64,000 bases of DNA from the NCBI RefSeq assembly GCF_030316765.1, contig NZ_JASZYT010000002.1, forward strand, positions 496,001-560,000. The letters run 5' to 3'. Positions 16,406 through 25,593 of the stretch are shown here, one piece after another (position 1 is the stretch's first letter; each line of letters begins with the position of its first letter). Source of the DNA: Variovorax saccharolyticus (lineage in GTDB: Bacteria; Pseudomonadota; Gammaproteobacteria; Burkholderiales; Burkholderiaceae_C). The notes under the pieces were generated by a model. It saw nothing but the letters and a program-made list of their open reading frames with translations, searched no databases and was not told the DNA's origin. A program made the position numbers and the translations under genes.

Positions 16406-16426
16406 GACCCGCGAAGTTCGTGGGTC
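16406..16426. repeat. 21-bp near-perfect palindrome
   Basis: GACCC-G-CGAA-G-TTCG-T-GGGTC is symmetric apart from one mismatched pair. It lies about 70 bp ahead of the TetR gene and could be an operator or an RNA hairpin. Position and symmetry are the only evidence. Confidence 0.3.
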
Positions 16427-16465
16427 ATTGCACTTGGGGAACCCGGAAATCTCCTGCAAAATAGC

Positions 16466-16477
16466 ACGACCGTTCGT
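16466..16477. promoter_or_regulatory. Probable TetR-type operator
   Basis: ACGA-CCGT-TCGT, a 12-bp palindrome with conserved arms, lies 21 bp before the TetR start inside the presumed promoter. ACG/CGT half-sites of this kind are common for TetR regulators of fatty-acid catabolism. Self-regulation is the likely meaning. Confidence 0.4.
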
Positions 16478-16498
16478 TTTATTCCTTTCGCCTTCCTG

Positions 16499-17182
16499 AT
16501 GCCCGACACCGCCACTTCCGCCAAGTCTTCCCGCGCGCCCGCCAAGGGCCAGCAGACCAAGGCCGTCATCATCGACGCGGCGCTGGGCCTGGCGGCCCAG
16601 ATCGGCCTCGAGGGCCTGTCGATCGGCGCGCTCGCCGAGGTCACGAAGATGAGCAAGTCGGGCGTCTTCGCGCACTTCGGGTCGCGCGAGGAACTGCAGA
16701 TCTCGGTGATCCGCGAGTACCACCTGCGTTTCGAGCACGAGGTGTTCTTTCCGGCGCTGCAGGCGCCGCGCGGCTTGCCGCGGCTGCGGGCGATGTTCGC
16801 CAACTGGATGAAGCGCACCTCGGCCGAGATCGACTCCGGTTGCATCTACATCAGCGGCGCGGTCGAGTTCGACGATCGCACCGGGCCCGTGCGCGACGCG
16901 CTGGCCGACTCGGTCAATACCTGGCTGGCCGCGATGTACCGCGCCGTTCTGCAGGCCCAGACCGAGGGCCACCTGCGCGAGGACGCCGACGCCAAGCAGA
17001 TCGCCTTCGAGGTCCACGCGCTGATCCTGGCGCTGCACTACGAGGCCCGCTTCCTGCGCTCGCCCGATTCGCTGGCGCGTGCCAACGCGGGCTTCGACAA
17101 CATCCTGCGCCGCTGCGGCGCCACCGACACCTTGCTCGCCGCGCCCGCACCGGCGCCGCGGCGCCTCAAGACCGCGCGCTGA
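16499..17182 (+). CDS. TetR/AcrR-family transcriptional regulator
   Basis: A 227-residue regulator. The N-terminal helix-turn-helix domain (about 20-66) reads TKAVIIDAALGLAAQIGLEG, then TKMSKSGVFAHFGSREEL, the usual recognition helix. The rest is an all-helical ligand-binding domain. The gene sits 75 bp upstream of the acyl-CoA dehydrogenase of a beta-oxidation cluster and in the same direction. It therefore probably represses that cluster and senses an acyl-CoA, which is inference from context. Confidence 0.85.
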   Translation: MPDTATSAKSSRAPAKGQQTKAVIIDAALGLAAQIGLEGLSIGALAEVTKMSKSGVFAHFGSREELQISVIREYHLRFEHEVFFPALQAPRGLPRLRAMFANWMKRTSAEIDSGCIYISGAVEFDDRTGPVRDALADSVNTWLAAMYRAVLQAQTEGHLREDADAKQIAFEVHALILALHYEARFLRSPDSLARANAGFDNILRRCGATDTLLAAPAPAPRRLKTAR

Positions 17183-17257
17183 TCGCGCGCGGCCGGCTTC
17201 CCGCCTTTCGTTTTTCTTTTCTTTTTCTCTTCCCTCAGCCTTTCCGGAGACCTTTAC

Positions 17258-19054
17258 ATGCCCGCCTACACCCCACCTCTGCGCGACATGCAGTTCGTGA
17301 TGCACGAAGTGCTCAAGATCACCGACGAACTCAAGGCCATGCCCAAGCACGCCGAGGTGGACGCCGACACCATCAACGCGATTCTGGAAGAGGGCGGCAA
17401 GTTCGCCTCCGAGGTCACCTTCCCGCTCAACATCGGCGGTGATGAAGAAGGCTGCGTGCTCGACAAGACCACGCACGAGGTGAAGACGCCCAGGGGCTTC
17501 AAGGATGCCTACGCCAAGTTCGTCGAAGGCGGCTGGCCGGCACTGTCCTGCGATCCGGCCTACGGCGGCCAGGGCCTGCCCTACGCGGTCAACCAGTGCG
17601 TCTACGAGATGCTCAACTCGGCCAACCAGGCCTGGACCATGTACCCGGGCCTTTCGCACGGCGCCTACGAGGCCCTGGCCGCGCACGGCACCGACGAGCA
17701 GAAGAAGACCTACCTGCCCAAGCTCACTTCGGGCGAGTGGACCGGCACCATGTGCCTGACCGAACCCCATTGCGGCACCGACCTCGGCCTGCTGCGCACC
17801 AAGGCCGAGCCGCAGCCCGACGGCACCTACAAGATCACCGGCAACAAGATCTTCATCTCGGCCGGCGAACACGACATGACGTCGAACATCATCCACCTGG
17901 TGCTGGCCCGCCTGCCGGACGCGCCCAAGGGCAGCAAGGGCATCAGCCTGTTCGTGGTGCCCAAGTTCAACGTCAACGCCGACGGTTCGCTCGGCAGTCG
18001 CAACGGCATCTTTTGCGCCGGCCTCGAGCACAAGATGGGCATCCACGGCAACGCCACCGCCCAGATCGTGATCGAGGGCGCCACCGGCACCCTGGTTGGC
18101 CAGCCCAACAAGGGCCTGGCGGCGATGTTCGTGATGATGAACGCGGCCCGCCTGGGCGTCGGCAACCAGTCGCTGGGCCTGACCGAAGTCGCGTTCCAGA
18201 ACGCGCTGGCCTATGCCAAGGACCGCACCCAGATGCGCTCGCTGTCCGGCGTCAAGGCCAAGGACAAGGACGCCGACCCGATCATCGTGCACCCCGACGT
18301 GCGCAAGATGCTGATGACCGCCAAGGCCTATGCCGAAGGCGGCCGCGCGCTGGCGATCTTCTGCACCCTGCTGCTCGACAAGGAGCACAACCACCCCGAC
18401 GAGAAGGTGCGCAAGGACTCGGGCGAAGTGGTCGCGCTGCTGACGCCGATCGTGAAGGCCTTCATCACCGACAACGGCCACACCGCGACCAACGCCTGCA
18501 TGCAGGTCTTCGGCGGCCATGGCTTCATCAAGGAATGGGGCATGGAGCAGTTCGTGCGCGACAACCGCATCAACATGATCTACGAAGGCACCAACACCAT
18601 CCAGTCGCTGGACCTGCTGGGCCGCAAGATCCTCGGCAACAACGGCGCGACCCTGAAGAAATTCGGCAAGCTGGTGGGCAAGCTGGTCGAGGAAGAGGGC
18701 GTCAACGAGAAGATGAGCGAGTTCATCACGCCGGTGGCGGTGCTGGGCGAGCAGCTCACCAAGTTCACGACCGAGATCGGCTTCAAGGGCTTCCAGAACC
18801 CCGACGAAGTCGGCGCCGCCGCGGTGGACTACCTGCGGGTCGCGGGCCACTTCGTGTTCGGCTACATGTTCGCGCTGATGGCGCGCACCGCGCTGCGCGA
18901 GATCGCGGCCGGCAACACCGACCCGTTCTACGTCGCCAAGCTGCAGACCGCGCGCTTCTATTTCGCCAAGCTGTTCCCCGAGACCGCGACGCTAATGCGC
19001 ACCGCGCGTGCCGGCAGCGCGCCGCTGATGAACACCGACGCCGCGCTGGCCTGA
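17258..19054 (+). CDS. Acyl-CoA dehydrogenase (long form, DmdC/FadE5-like)
   Basis: A 598-residue flavoenzyme, longer than the usual 380-400 because of a C-terminal extension domain found in FadE5/DmdC-type dehydrogenases. FAD/substrate motifs are seen at MCLTEPHCGTDLGLL (about 166) and NKIFISAGEHDM. The catalytic base region is MIYEGTNTIQSLDL (about 440), with the Glu present. It performs the first beta-oxidation step and passes electrons to ETF, encoded at 39.6-41.3 kb. A pyrimidine-rich leader precedes it and CCGGAGA serves as ribosome site. Confidence 0.9.
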   Translation: MPAYTPPLRDMQFVMHEVLKITDELKAMPKHAEVDADTINAILEEGGKFASEVTFPLNIGGDEEGCVLDKTTHEVKTPRGFKDAYAKFVEGGWPALSCDPAYGGQGLPYAVNQCVYEMLNSANQAWTMYPGLSHGAYEALAAHGTDEQKKTYLPKLTSGEWTGTMCLTEPHCGTDLGLLRTKAEPQPDGTYKITGNKIFISAGEHDMTSNIIHLVLARLPDAPKGSKGISLFVVPKFNVNADGSLGSRNGIFCAGLEHKMGIHGNATAQIVIEGATGTLVGQPNKGLAAMFVMMNAARLGVGNQSLGLTEVAFQNALAYAKDRTQMRSLSGVKAKDKDADPIIVHPDVRKMLMTAKAYAEGGRALAIFCTLLLDKEHNHPDEKVRKDSGEVVALLTPIVKAFITDNGHTATNACMQVFGGHGFIKEWGMEQFVRDNRINMIYEGTNTIQSLDLLGRKILGNNGATLKKFGKLVGKLVEEEGVNEKMSEFITPVAVLGEQLTKFTTEIGFKGFQNPDEVGAAAVDYLRVAGHFVFGYMFALMARTALREIAAGNTDPFYVAKLQTARFYFAKLFPETATLMRTARAGSAPLMNTDAALA

Positions 19055-19059
19055 ACGCC

Positions 19060-19494
19060 ATGAAAGCCCTGCTCGCAGCGATCGCCCTGGCGGCTTCGGC
19101 CGCCTCCGCCCTGGCCCAGATGACCCCGGTGGGCGTCTGGCGCAGCGTCGACGACAAGACCGGCGAGTCGAAAGCGGAGATCCGCATCGCCGAATCGGGC
19201 GGCGCACTGGCCGGCCGCATCGAGAAGACATTGCGCAAGGACGCCAAGCCCGACGCGGTGTGCGACGAGTGCACCGACGAGCGCAAGGGCAAGCCGATCG
19301 CCGGGCTGGAGATCATCCGCGGCGGCAAGAAGGCCGAAGGCAAGGACGTCTGGGAAGGCGGCCGGATCCTCGACCCCGAGAACGGCAAGGAATACCGCGC
19401 CAGCTTCACGCCGATCGACGGCGGCAAGAAGCTCGAAGTGCGCGGTTACCTGGGCCCCTTCTGGCGCACCCAAACCTGGATGCGTGTGCAGTAA
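19060..19494 (+). CDS. DUF2147-family secreted protein
   Basis: A 144-residue protein with a signal peptide (about 1-19, MKALLAAIALAASAASALA) and the DUF2147 core: GVWRSVDDKTGESKAEIRI near the N-terminus, the CDEC Cys pair in the middle, ILDPENGKEYRA, and the GYLGPFWRTQTW ending. Family members are small periplasmic proteins of unknown role. It lies five bases after the dehydrogenase stop and inside the beta-oxidation operon. Confidence 0.85.
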   Translation: MKALLAAIALAASAASALAQMTPVGVWRSVDDKTGESKAEIRIAESGGALAGRIEKTLRKDAKPDAVCDECTDERKGKPIAGLEIIRGGKKAEGKDVWEGGRILDPENGKEYRASFTPIDGGKKLEVRGYLGPFWRTQTWMRVQ

Positions 19495-19527
19495 GCACGC
19501 GCGTTCCACATCAAGAAGCAAACCACC

Positions 19528-21927
19528 ATGTCCAGATTCCAAGTGAAAAAGGTCGCCGTGCTCGGCGCCGGCGTGATGGGCGCGCAGATCGCGGCCCACC
19601 TCGTCAATGTGCGCGTGCCGGTCGTGCTGTTCGATCTTCCTGCCAAGGAAGGCCCGAAGAACGGCATCGTCATGCGCGCCATCGACAACCTCAAGAAGCT
19701 CAAGCCTGCGCCGCTGGCCGACGTGGCCGATGCCGCCCTGATCGAGCAGGCCAACTACGAGACCGATCTCGCCAAGCTCGGCGAATGCGACCTCGTGATC
19801 GAAGCCATTGCCGAGCGCATGGACTGGAAGCTCGATCTCTACAAGAAGATCGCGCCGCACGTCGCCAAGCATGCGATCCTGGCCTCGAACACCTCGGGCC
19901 TGTCGATCACCAAGCTCAGCGAGGCATTGCCCGAGGCGCTCAAGCCGCGCTTCTGCGGCATCCACTTCTTCAATCCGCCGCGCTACATGTTCCTGGTCGA
20001 GCTGATCAATACGCCGACCACCGAGCCCGAAGTGCTCGACCAGCTCGAGACCTTCGTCACCAGCGCGCTCGGCAAGGGCGTGGTGCGAGCGCACGACACG
20101 CCCAATTTCATCGCCAACCGGGTCGGCATCGCCGGCATGCTGGCGACCCTGAAGGAAGTCGAGAAGTTCGGCCTCACGCCCGACGTGGTGGACGACCTCA
20201 CGGGCAAGAAGCTCGGCCGCGCGAGCTCGGGCACCTTCCGCACCGCCGACGTGGTGGGCCTGGACACCATGGCCCACGTGGTCAAGACGCTGCAGGACAA
20301 CCTCGACGAGAAGAGCGATCCGTTCTACACCAACTTCGCGACGCCGCCGGTGCTCGCCAAGCTGCTCGAACTCGGCAACCTGGGCCAGAAGACCAAGGCC
20401 GGCTTCTTCAAGAAGGCCGGGCGCGACATCCTGCGCTTCGACCTGGCCAAGGGCGAGTATGTGCCCTCGGGCGACAAGGCCGATGAGGTCTACGGCCGCA
20501 TGCTCAAGAAGCCGGCGGCACAGCGCCTGAAGCTGCTGCGCGAGAGCGAAGGCGCACAGGGCCAGTTCCTCTGGGCGATCCTGCGCGACAGCTTCCACTA
20601 CGCCGCGGTGCACCTGGCGACCATCGCCGAGAGCGCGCGCGACATCGACTTCGCGATGCGCTGGGGCTTCGGCATGAAGCAGGGCCCGTTCGAGCTCTGG
20701 CAGGAAGCCGGCTGGACGCAGGTCGCCAAGTGGATCCAGGAAGACATCGATGCGGGCAAGGCGCTGTCGACCGCACCGCTGCCCAAGTGGGTGTTCGAAG
20801 GCCCGGTGGCCGAAGCCGGTGGCGTCCACACGCCAGCGGGTTCGTGGAGCGCTTCGAAGAACAGCTTCGTCGCCGCCCGCAAGCTGCCGGTGCATGAACG
20901 CCAGCTGTTCCCCGAGAGCGTGCTTGGCGCCGATGCGCCCGACGCCAACAAGGCCGGCACCACGATCCAGGACGAGGGCGACGTGCGCCTCTGGACGCTC
21001 GACGGCGAGGTGCTGATCGCCAGCATCCATTCGAAGATGCATGCCATCAGCCCGGACGTCGCCGAGGCCCTGGCGGCCGGCGTCGAGCTGGCCGAGAAGG
21101 AATACAAGGCGATGGTGATCTGGTCGCCCGACGAGATGTTCTCGGTCGGCGCCGACCTGCAGGCGATGCTGCCGGCCTTCGTGGTCGCGGGCATCGGCGC
21201 GGTCGAAGGCGCCGAGCAGGAGCTGCAGAACGTCATGCTCAAGATCCGCTACGCCAGCGTGCCGGTGGTGTCCGCCGTGCGCGGCCTGGCGCTCGGCGGC
21301 GGTTGCGAACTGGCGGTGCATTCGGCGAAGCGTGTCGCCGCAATGGAAAGCTACATCGGCCTGGTCGAAGTCGGCGTTGGCCTGATCCCCGGTGCTGGCG
21401 GCCTGACCTACATCGCGCGCCGTGCGGCCGAGAACGCGGCCGCATCGACCGGCAGCGACCTGCTGCCCTTCCTGACCGAAGGCTTCACCGCCGCGGCCAT
21501 GGCCAAGGTCGGCACCAGCGCGCTCGAATCGAAGAAGCTCGGCTACCTGCTCGACAGCGATGTCGTGGTGCCGAACAAGGACGAGCTGTTGTACGTGGCC
21601 TTGCAGCAGGCCAAGGCGATGGCCGACGCCGGCTGGCGCCCGCCGCTGCGCCGCCAGTTCAAGGTCGCGGGCCGCAGCGGCGCCGCCACCATCAAGGGCC
21701 AGCTGGTCAATATGCGCGACGGCGGCTTCATCAGCGCGCACGACTTCCACATCGCAAGCCTGATCGCCGAAGTGGTCACCGGCGGCGACATCGATGCCGG
21801 CTCGCTGGTCACCGAGGAATACTTGATGGCGCTGGAACGCAAGGCGTTCTGCTCGCTCATCGTGCACCCCAAGACGCAGGAACGCATCATGGGCATGCTC
21901 AGCACCGGCAAGCCGGTGCGCAACTAA
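19528..21927 (+). CDS. 3-hydroxyacyl-CoA dehydrogenase/enoyl-CoA hydratase, FadN type
   Basis: A 799-residue bifunctional enzyme with domain order reversed from FadB. The N-terminal NAD-binding domain is VAVLGAGVMGAQIAAH (about 10-25), with HFFNPPRYMFLVE (about 150) of the 3HCDH family. The C-terminal crotonase half has VGADLQAM (about 541) and RGLALGGGCELAVHSA (about 584), retaining the first catalytic Glu. This order is that of Bacillus FadN. It carries out steps two and three of beta-oxidation and lies 11 bp upstream of the thiolase. Confidence 0.9.
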   Translation: MSRFQVKKVAVLGAGVMGAQIAAHLVNVRVPVVLFDLPAKEGPKNGIVMRAIDNLKKLKPAPLADVADAALIEQANYETDLAKLGECDLVIEAIAERMDWKLDLYKKIAPHVAKHAILASNTSGLSITKLSEALPEALKPRFCGIHFFNPPRYMFLVELINTPTTEPEVLDQLETFVTSALGKGVVRAHDTPNFIANRVGIAGMLATLKEVEKFGLTPDVVDDLTGKKLGRASSGTFRTADVVGLDTMAHVVKTLQDNLDEKSDPFYTNFATPPVLAKLLELGNLGQKTKAGFFKKAGRDILRFDLAKGEYVPSGDKADEVYGRMLKKPAAQRLKLLRESEGAQGQFLWAILRDSFHYAAVHLATIAESARDIDFAMRWGFGMKQGPFELWQEAGWTQVAKWIQEDIDAGKALSTAPLPKWVFEGPVAEAGGVHTPAGSWSASKNSFVAARKLPVHERQLFPESVLGADAPDANKAGTTIQDEGDVRLWTLDGEVLIASIHSKMHAISPDVAEALAAGVELAEKEYKAMVIWSPDEMFSVGADLQAMLPAFVVAGIGAVEGAEQELQNVMLKIRYASVPVVSAVRGLALGGGCELAVHSAKRVAAMESYIGLVEVGVGLIPGAGGLTYIARRAAENAAASTGSDLLPFLTEGFTAAAMAKVGTSALESKKLGYLLDSDVVVPNKDELLYVALQQAKAMADAGWRPPLRRQFKVAGRSGAATIKGQLVNMRDGGFISAHDFHIASLIAEVVTGGDIDAGSLVTEEYLMALERKAFCSLIVHPKTQERIMGMLSTGKPVRN

Positions 21928-21938
21928 GGACAGACACC

Positions 21939-23138
21939 ATGAGCAAGCAAGTACAAGACGCCTACATCGTCTCCGCCACCCGCACGCCGATCGGCAAGTC
22001 GCACCGCGGCTACTTCCGCAACTACCGCCCCGACGACCTGCTCGCGACCACGCTGAAGGCGGCGCTGGCGGCCGTGCCCGGCCTCGATCCGAAGGCGATC
22101 GAGGACATCATCTGCGGCTGCGCGATTCCCGAATCGCAGCAGGGCCTGAACGTGGCGCGCATCGGCGCCGTGCTCGCCGGCCTGCCCAACAGCATCGGCG
22201 GCATCACGGTCAACCGCTTCTGCGCCTCGGGCCTGTCGGCGGTGCAGATGGCGGCCGACCGCATCCGCGTCGGCGAGGCCGAAGTGATGATCGCCGCCGG
22301 CGTCGAGAGCATGAGCATGGTGCCGATGATGGGCAACTCGCCCTCGCTGTCGCCCTCGATCTTCGAGCGCGAAGGCGACGTCGGCATCGCCTACGGCATG
22401 GGCCTGACCGCCGAGAAGGTGGCCCAGCAGTGGAAGGTCAGCCGCGAGGCGCAGGACGCCTTCGCGCTCGAGTCGCACCGCCGGGCGCTGGCCGCCCAGC
22501 AGGCCGGCGAGTTCGCCGACGAGATCACGCCGATCGAGGTCACCGACCGCACGCCCGATCTCGCCACCGGCGAATCGAAGGCCAGGAGCCGCATCGTCAG
22601 CCTCGACGAAGGCGCGCGCCCCGACACCACGCTCGAAGGCCTCGCCAAGCTGCGCACCGTGTTCGCGGCCCGCGGCTCGGTCACGGCCGGCAACAGCTCG
22701 CAGACCTCGGACGGCGCCGGCGCGCTGATCATCGCCAGCGAGAAGGCCTGCAAGCAGTACGACCTGAAGCCGCTGGCGCGCTTCGTGAGCTTCGCCAGCA
22801 AGGGCGTGCCGCCGCACATCATGGGCATCGGCCCGATCGAGGCGATCCCGGCGGCGCTGCGCTATGCCGGCCTGACGCAGGACGCGATCGACTGGATCGA
22901 GCTCAACGAGGCCTTCGCGGCGCAATCGCTGGCGGTGATCAACACGCTGGGCCTCGATCCGGCCAAGGTCAATCCGATGGGCGGCGCGATCGCGCTGGGC
23001 CATCCGCTGGGTGCCACGGGCGCGATCCGCTCGGCGACGGTGATCCACGCGCTGCAGCGCAAGAAGCTCAAGTACGGCATGGTCACGATGTGCGTGGGCA
23101 TGGGGCAGGGCGCGGCGGGGATCTTCGAGCGGGTGTGA
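21939..23138 (+). CDS. Acetyl-CoA C-acyltransferase (thiolase)
   Basis: A 399-residue thiolase, last step of beta-oxidation. Nucleophile Cys95 lies in NRFCASGLS, the catalytic His355 in GHPLGATG and the second Cys385 in MCVGMGQGAAG. AAGGAC lies before the ATG at 21939. It completes the dehydrogenase-FadN-thiolase set and is followed after a single base by an alpha/beta-hydrolase gene. Confidence 0.92.
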   Translation: MSKQVQDAYIVSATRTPIGKSHRGYFRNYRPDDLLATTLKAALAAVPGLDPKAIEDIICGCAIPESQQGLNVARIGAVLAGLPNSIGGITVNRFCASGLSAVQMAADRIRVGEAEVMIAAGVESMSMVPMMGNSPSLSPSIFEREGDVGIAYGMGLTAEKVAQQWKVSREAQDAFALESHRRALAAQQAGEFADEITPIEVTDRTPDLATGESKARSRIVSLDEGARPDTTLEGLAKLRTVFAARGSVTAGNSSQTSDGAGALIIASEKACKQYDLKPLARFVSFASKGVPPHIMGIGPIEAIPAALRYAGLTQDAIDWIELNEAFAAQSLAVINTLGLDPAKVNPMGGAIALGHPLGATGAIRSATVIHALQRKKLKYGMVTMCVGMGQGAAGIFERV

Positions 23139-23139
23139 G

Positions 23140-24042
23140 ATGGAGCACCGCAGCCTGCAGGTCGACGAGGGCGTGCGGATCGCCGTGCGCCTCTATGAGC
23201 CGGACGGAGCGCCGCGCGCCAGCGTGGTGATCGGCGGCGCGATGGGCGTGCGGCAGGCCTTCTACGAGCCTTTCGCACGCTGGCTCGGGCAACAGGGCCT
23301 GCGGGTCTGGACCTTCGACTACCGCGGCTGCGGCGATTCCCGTCCCGCCGATGCCGGCGCTTCGCTGCGCGGCTTCGAGGCCGATCTCTTCGATTGGGCG
23401 CGCGACTACGAAGCCGTCATCGGCGAGGCCAGGGCCTCGGGCCCGCAGCTTCCGTTGTATCTGCTGGGCCACAGCCTCGGCGCCCAGCTGCCGGGCTTCC
23501 TCGAGCGCCCGCAGCAGGTCGACGGCCTGCTGAGCATCGCCGCCGGCAGCGGCTACTGGCGCGAGAACGCGCCGCGGCTGAAGCGCAGCATCCTCTACTT
23601 CTGGTTTTTCCTGGTGCCGCTGGCCACCCGGATCTGGGGCTACTTCCCCGGTCGCAAGCTGCGCAAGGTGGGTGATCTGCCGCGCGGCGTGATCCTGCAA
23701 TGGCGCCGCTGGTGCCTCGACCCTCGCTACGGTATGGGCGCCGAGGGCGAAGCGGCCGTTCGAAGCTACGGCAAGGTCCGCTTCCCGGTGCTGGCGCTGT
23801 CGATGACCGATGACGAACTGATGACGCTGGAGGGCACGCAAAGCCTGCTGAGCTTCTACAGCGGTGCACCCAGCGCGCTGCAGCGCATCGCGCCCTCGGA
23901 TGTGCAGGCCCGGCGGATCGGCCATTTCGGGTTGTTCCGCGAGCAGTTCAGCCAGAGCCTGTGGCCGCGGGTGGCCGACAGCCTGCACGACCTGGCGGCG
24001 CTGACTGCGCCGGCCAGGAACGTCCCGCACACGACTGCGTGA
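23140..24042 (+). CDS. Alpha/beta-hydrolase family protein
   Basis: A 300-residue alpha/beta-hydrolase. The nucleophile elbow is GHSLGAQ (about 109-115), the oxyanion region is VVIGGAMGVRQAFYEPFA, DYRGCGDS follows, and a His near the C-terminus (RRIGHFGLF) completes the triad. Its lid region (KRSILYFWFFLVPLATRIWGYFPGR) is hydrophobic and basic, perhaps membrane-facing. It is tightly coupled to the thiolase gene (one base between). An esterase or lipase feeding acyl chains into the pathway is plausible. Confidence 0.82.
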   Translation: MEHRSLQVDEGVRIAVRLYEPDGAPRASVVIGGAMGVRQAFYEPFARWLGQQGLRVWTFDYRGCGDSRPADAGASLRGFEADLFDWARDYEAVIGEARASGPQLPLYLLGHSLGAQLPGFLERPQQVDGLLSIAAGSGYWRENAPRLKRSILYFWFFLVPLATRIWGYFPGRKLRKVGDLPRGVILQWRRWCLDPRYGMGAEGEAAVRSYGKVRFPVLALSMTDDELMTLEGTQSLLSFYSGAPSALQRIAPSDVQARRIGHFGLFREQFSQSLWPRVADSLHDLAALTAPARNVPHTTA

Positions 24043-24070
24043 CAGGCCCTCACGGAGGCACACTGCGCCC

Positions 24071-24901
24071 ATGAAGACACACCCCCTCGACAAGGCCCTC
24101 GACCTGGTGCACAGCGACATCCAGGCGGGGTGCTTCACCGGAGCCACCAGCCCGGACTACTGGAACATGGTCGGCCCCTTCGGCGGCACGACCGCCGCCG
24201 TGATGCTGCAGGCCGTGCTGAGGCATCCCGACCTGCTCGGCGAGCCGGTGGCGGTGACGGTGAACTATGCGGCAGCCGTGAGCGAGGGCGCCTTCGAAGT
24301 GCTGGCGATCCCGGTGCGCACCAACCGCTCCACCCAGCACTGGACGATCCAGATGTCGCAGGCCGGTGCCGACGGCAAGACCCATGTGACCACCACCGGG
24401 ACCGCGGTCACCGCGCTGCGGCGCGAAACCTGGGGCACCAGCGATTTCCCGATGCCCGAGGGGCCGCTGCCCTCGGCGGTCGAGCGCGCCACCATCGGGC
24501 CGGCAAGGGCGGCCTGGATCGCCCAGTACGAGATGCGGCCGATCATCGGTTCGATCCCGACCGTGTGGGACGGCGGCGGCGACTCCAGCGAGACGCGGAT
24601 GTGGCTGCGTGACGCCGAGCCGCGGCCGCTCGATTTCGCCGCGCTGATGGCGCTCAGCGACACCTTCTATCCGCGGGTCTGGCTGCGGCGCGCCACGCCG
24701 GTGCCGATCGGCACCGTGTCGATCACGACCTACTTCCATACCGACGCCGCGATGCTGGCCGAGGTGGGCACCGGCTACCTGCTGGGCCGGGCCACCGGGC
24801 AGCAGTTCCGCAACGGCTACTTCGACCAGGCGGCGCAGCTCTGGGGCGAGTCGGGCGCGCTGCTGGCCACCAGCAACCAGATCGTCTACTTCAAGGAATG
24901 A
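24071..24901 (+). CDS. Acyl-CoA thioesterase, double-hotdog family
   Basis: A 276-residue TesB-like thioesterase with two hotdog halves: the first has NMVGPFGGTTAAVMLQAV, the second FYPRVWLRRATPVPIGTVSITTYFH. The final TGQQFRNGYFDQAAQLWGESG matches the usual C-terminal block. It hydrolyses acyl-CoA to free acid and CoA, probably as an overflow valve or for CoA recycling within this cluster. Confidence 0.85.
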   Translation: MKTHPLDKALDLVHSDIQAGCFTGATSPDYWNMVGPFGGTTAAVMLQAVLRHPDLLGEPVAVTVNYAAAVSEGAFEVLAIPVRTNRSTQHWTIQMSQAGADGKTHVTTTGTAVTALRRETWGTSDFPMPEGPLPSAVERATIGPARAAWIAQYEMRPIIGSIPTVWDGGGDSSETRMWLRDAEPRPLDFAALMALSDTFYPRVWLRRATPVPIGTVSITTYFHTDAAMLAEVGTGYLLGRATGQQFRNGYFDQAAQLWGESGALLATSNQIVYFKE

Positions 24902-24943
24902 GTGCCCTGCCGCGACAATGATCGGCAGCACAAGGAGACCCGC

Positions 24944-25537
24944 ATGACGACGAAATCCGTCGATTTCTATTTCGACTTCGGCAGCCCGGCCGCCTACCTG
25001 GCCTATACGCAGCTGCCGCACCTGTGCGCCGACACCGGCGCTGCGCTGGTCTGGAAGCCGATGCTGCTGGGCGGCGTGTTCCAGGCCACCGGCAACCGTT
25101 CGCCGGCCGAGGTGCCGGCCAAGCGGCCCTACATGAACGCCGACCTGAAGCGTTTCGCCGCGCGCTATGGCGTGCCATTCAGGCACAACCCGAACTTCCC
25201 GATCAACACGCTGCTGCTGATGCGCGGCGCCACCGGCCTGCAGATGCGCGAGCCCGAGCGCTTTCGCGCCTATGTCGATGCCGTCTACCACGCGATGTGG
25301 GTCGAGCCGCAGAATCTCAACGATGCCGCGACCGTCGGCGCCGTGCTGCAGGCGGCCGGCTTCGACGCGGCCCAGCTGCTGGCCTTGGCCAATGACCAGG
25401 AGGTCAAGGACCGGCTCAAGGCCAACACCGAAGAAGCCGTGCAGCGCGGCATCTTCGGCGCGCCGACCATGTTCGTCGGCGGACAGATGTTCTGGGGCCA
25501 GGACCGGCTCGACTTCGTTCGAGAAGCCCTGGCCTGA
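24944..25537 (+). CDS. 2-hydroxychromene-2-carboxylate isomerase-family (DsbA-like) protein
   Basis: A 197-residue thioredoxin-fold protein of the HCCA isomerase/GST-kappa type: DFYFDFGSPAAYLAYTQLP at the start with the catalytic Ser, KPMLLGGVFQATGNRSP in the middle, and GIFGAPTMFVGGQMFWGQDRL at the end. The founding enzyme isomerises a naphthalene catabolite, but many members act on other compounds. AAGGAG precedes the ATG at 24944. Confidence 0.85.
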   Translation: MTTKSVDFYFDFGSPAAYLAYTQLPHLCADTGAALVWKPMLLGGVFQATGNRSPAEVPAKRPYMNADLKRFAARYGVPFRHNPNFPINTLLLMRGATGLQMREPERFRAYVDAVYHAMWVEPQNLNDAATVGAVLQAAGFDAAQLLALANDQEVKDRLKANTEEAVQRGIFGAPTMFVGGQMFWGQDRLDFVREALA

Positions 25538-25593
25538 CCGTGGGCCCCGCCCGGCGGCGGCCTGATCCCCCCCGTTTTTTTCAAGGACCTCCC

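Noticed and set aside
16184..21867. Long minus-strand open frames (about 888 and 969 codons) opposite the beta-oxidation genes
   Set aside because: They lie antisense to the dehydrogenase, FadN-type and thiolase genes and have no recognisable domain.
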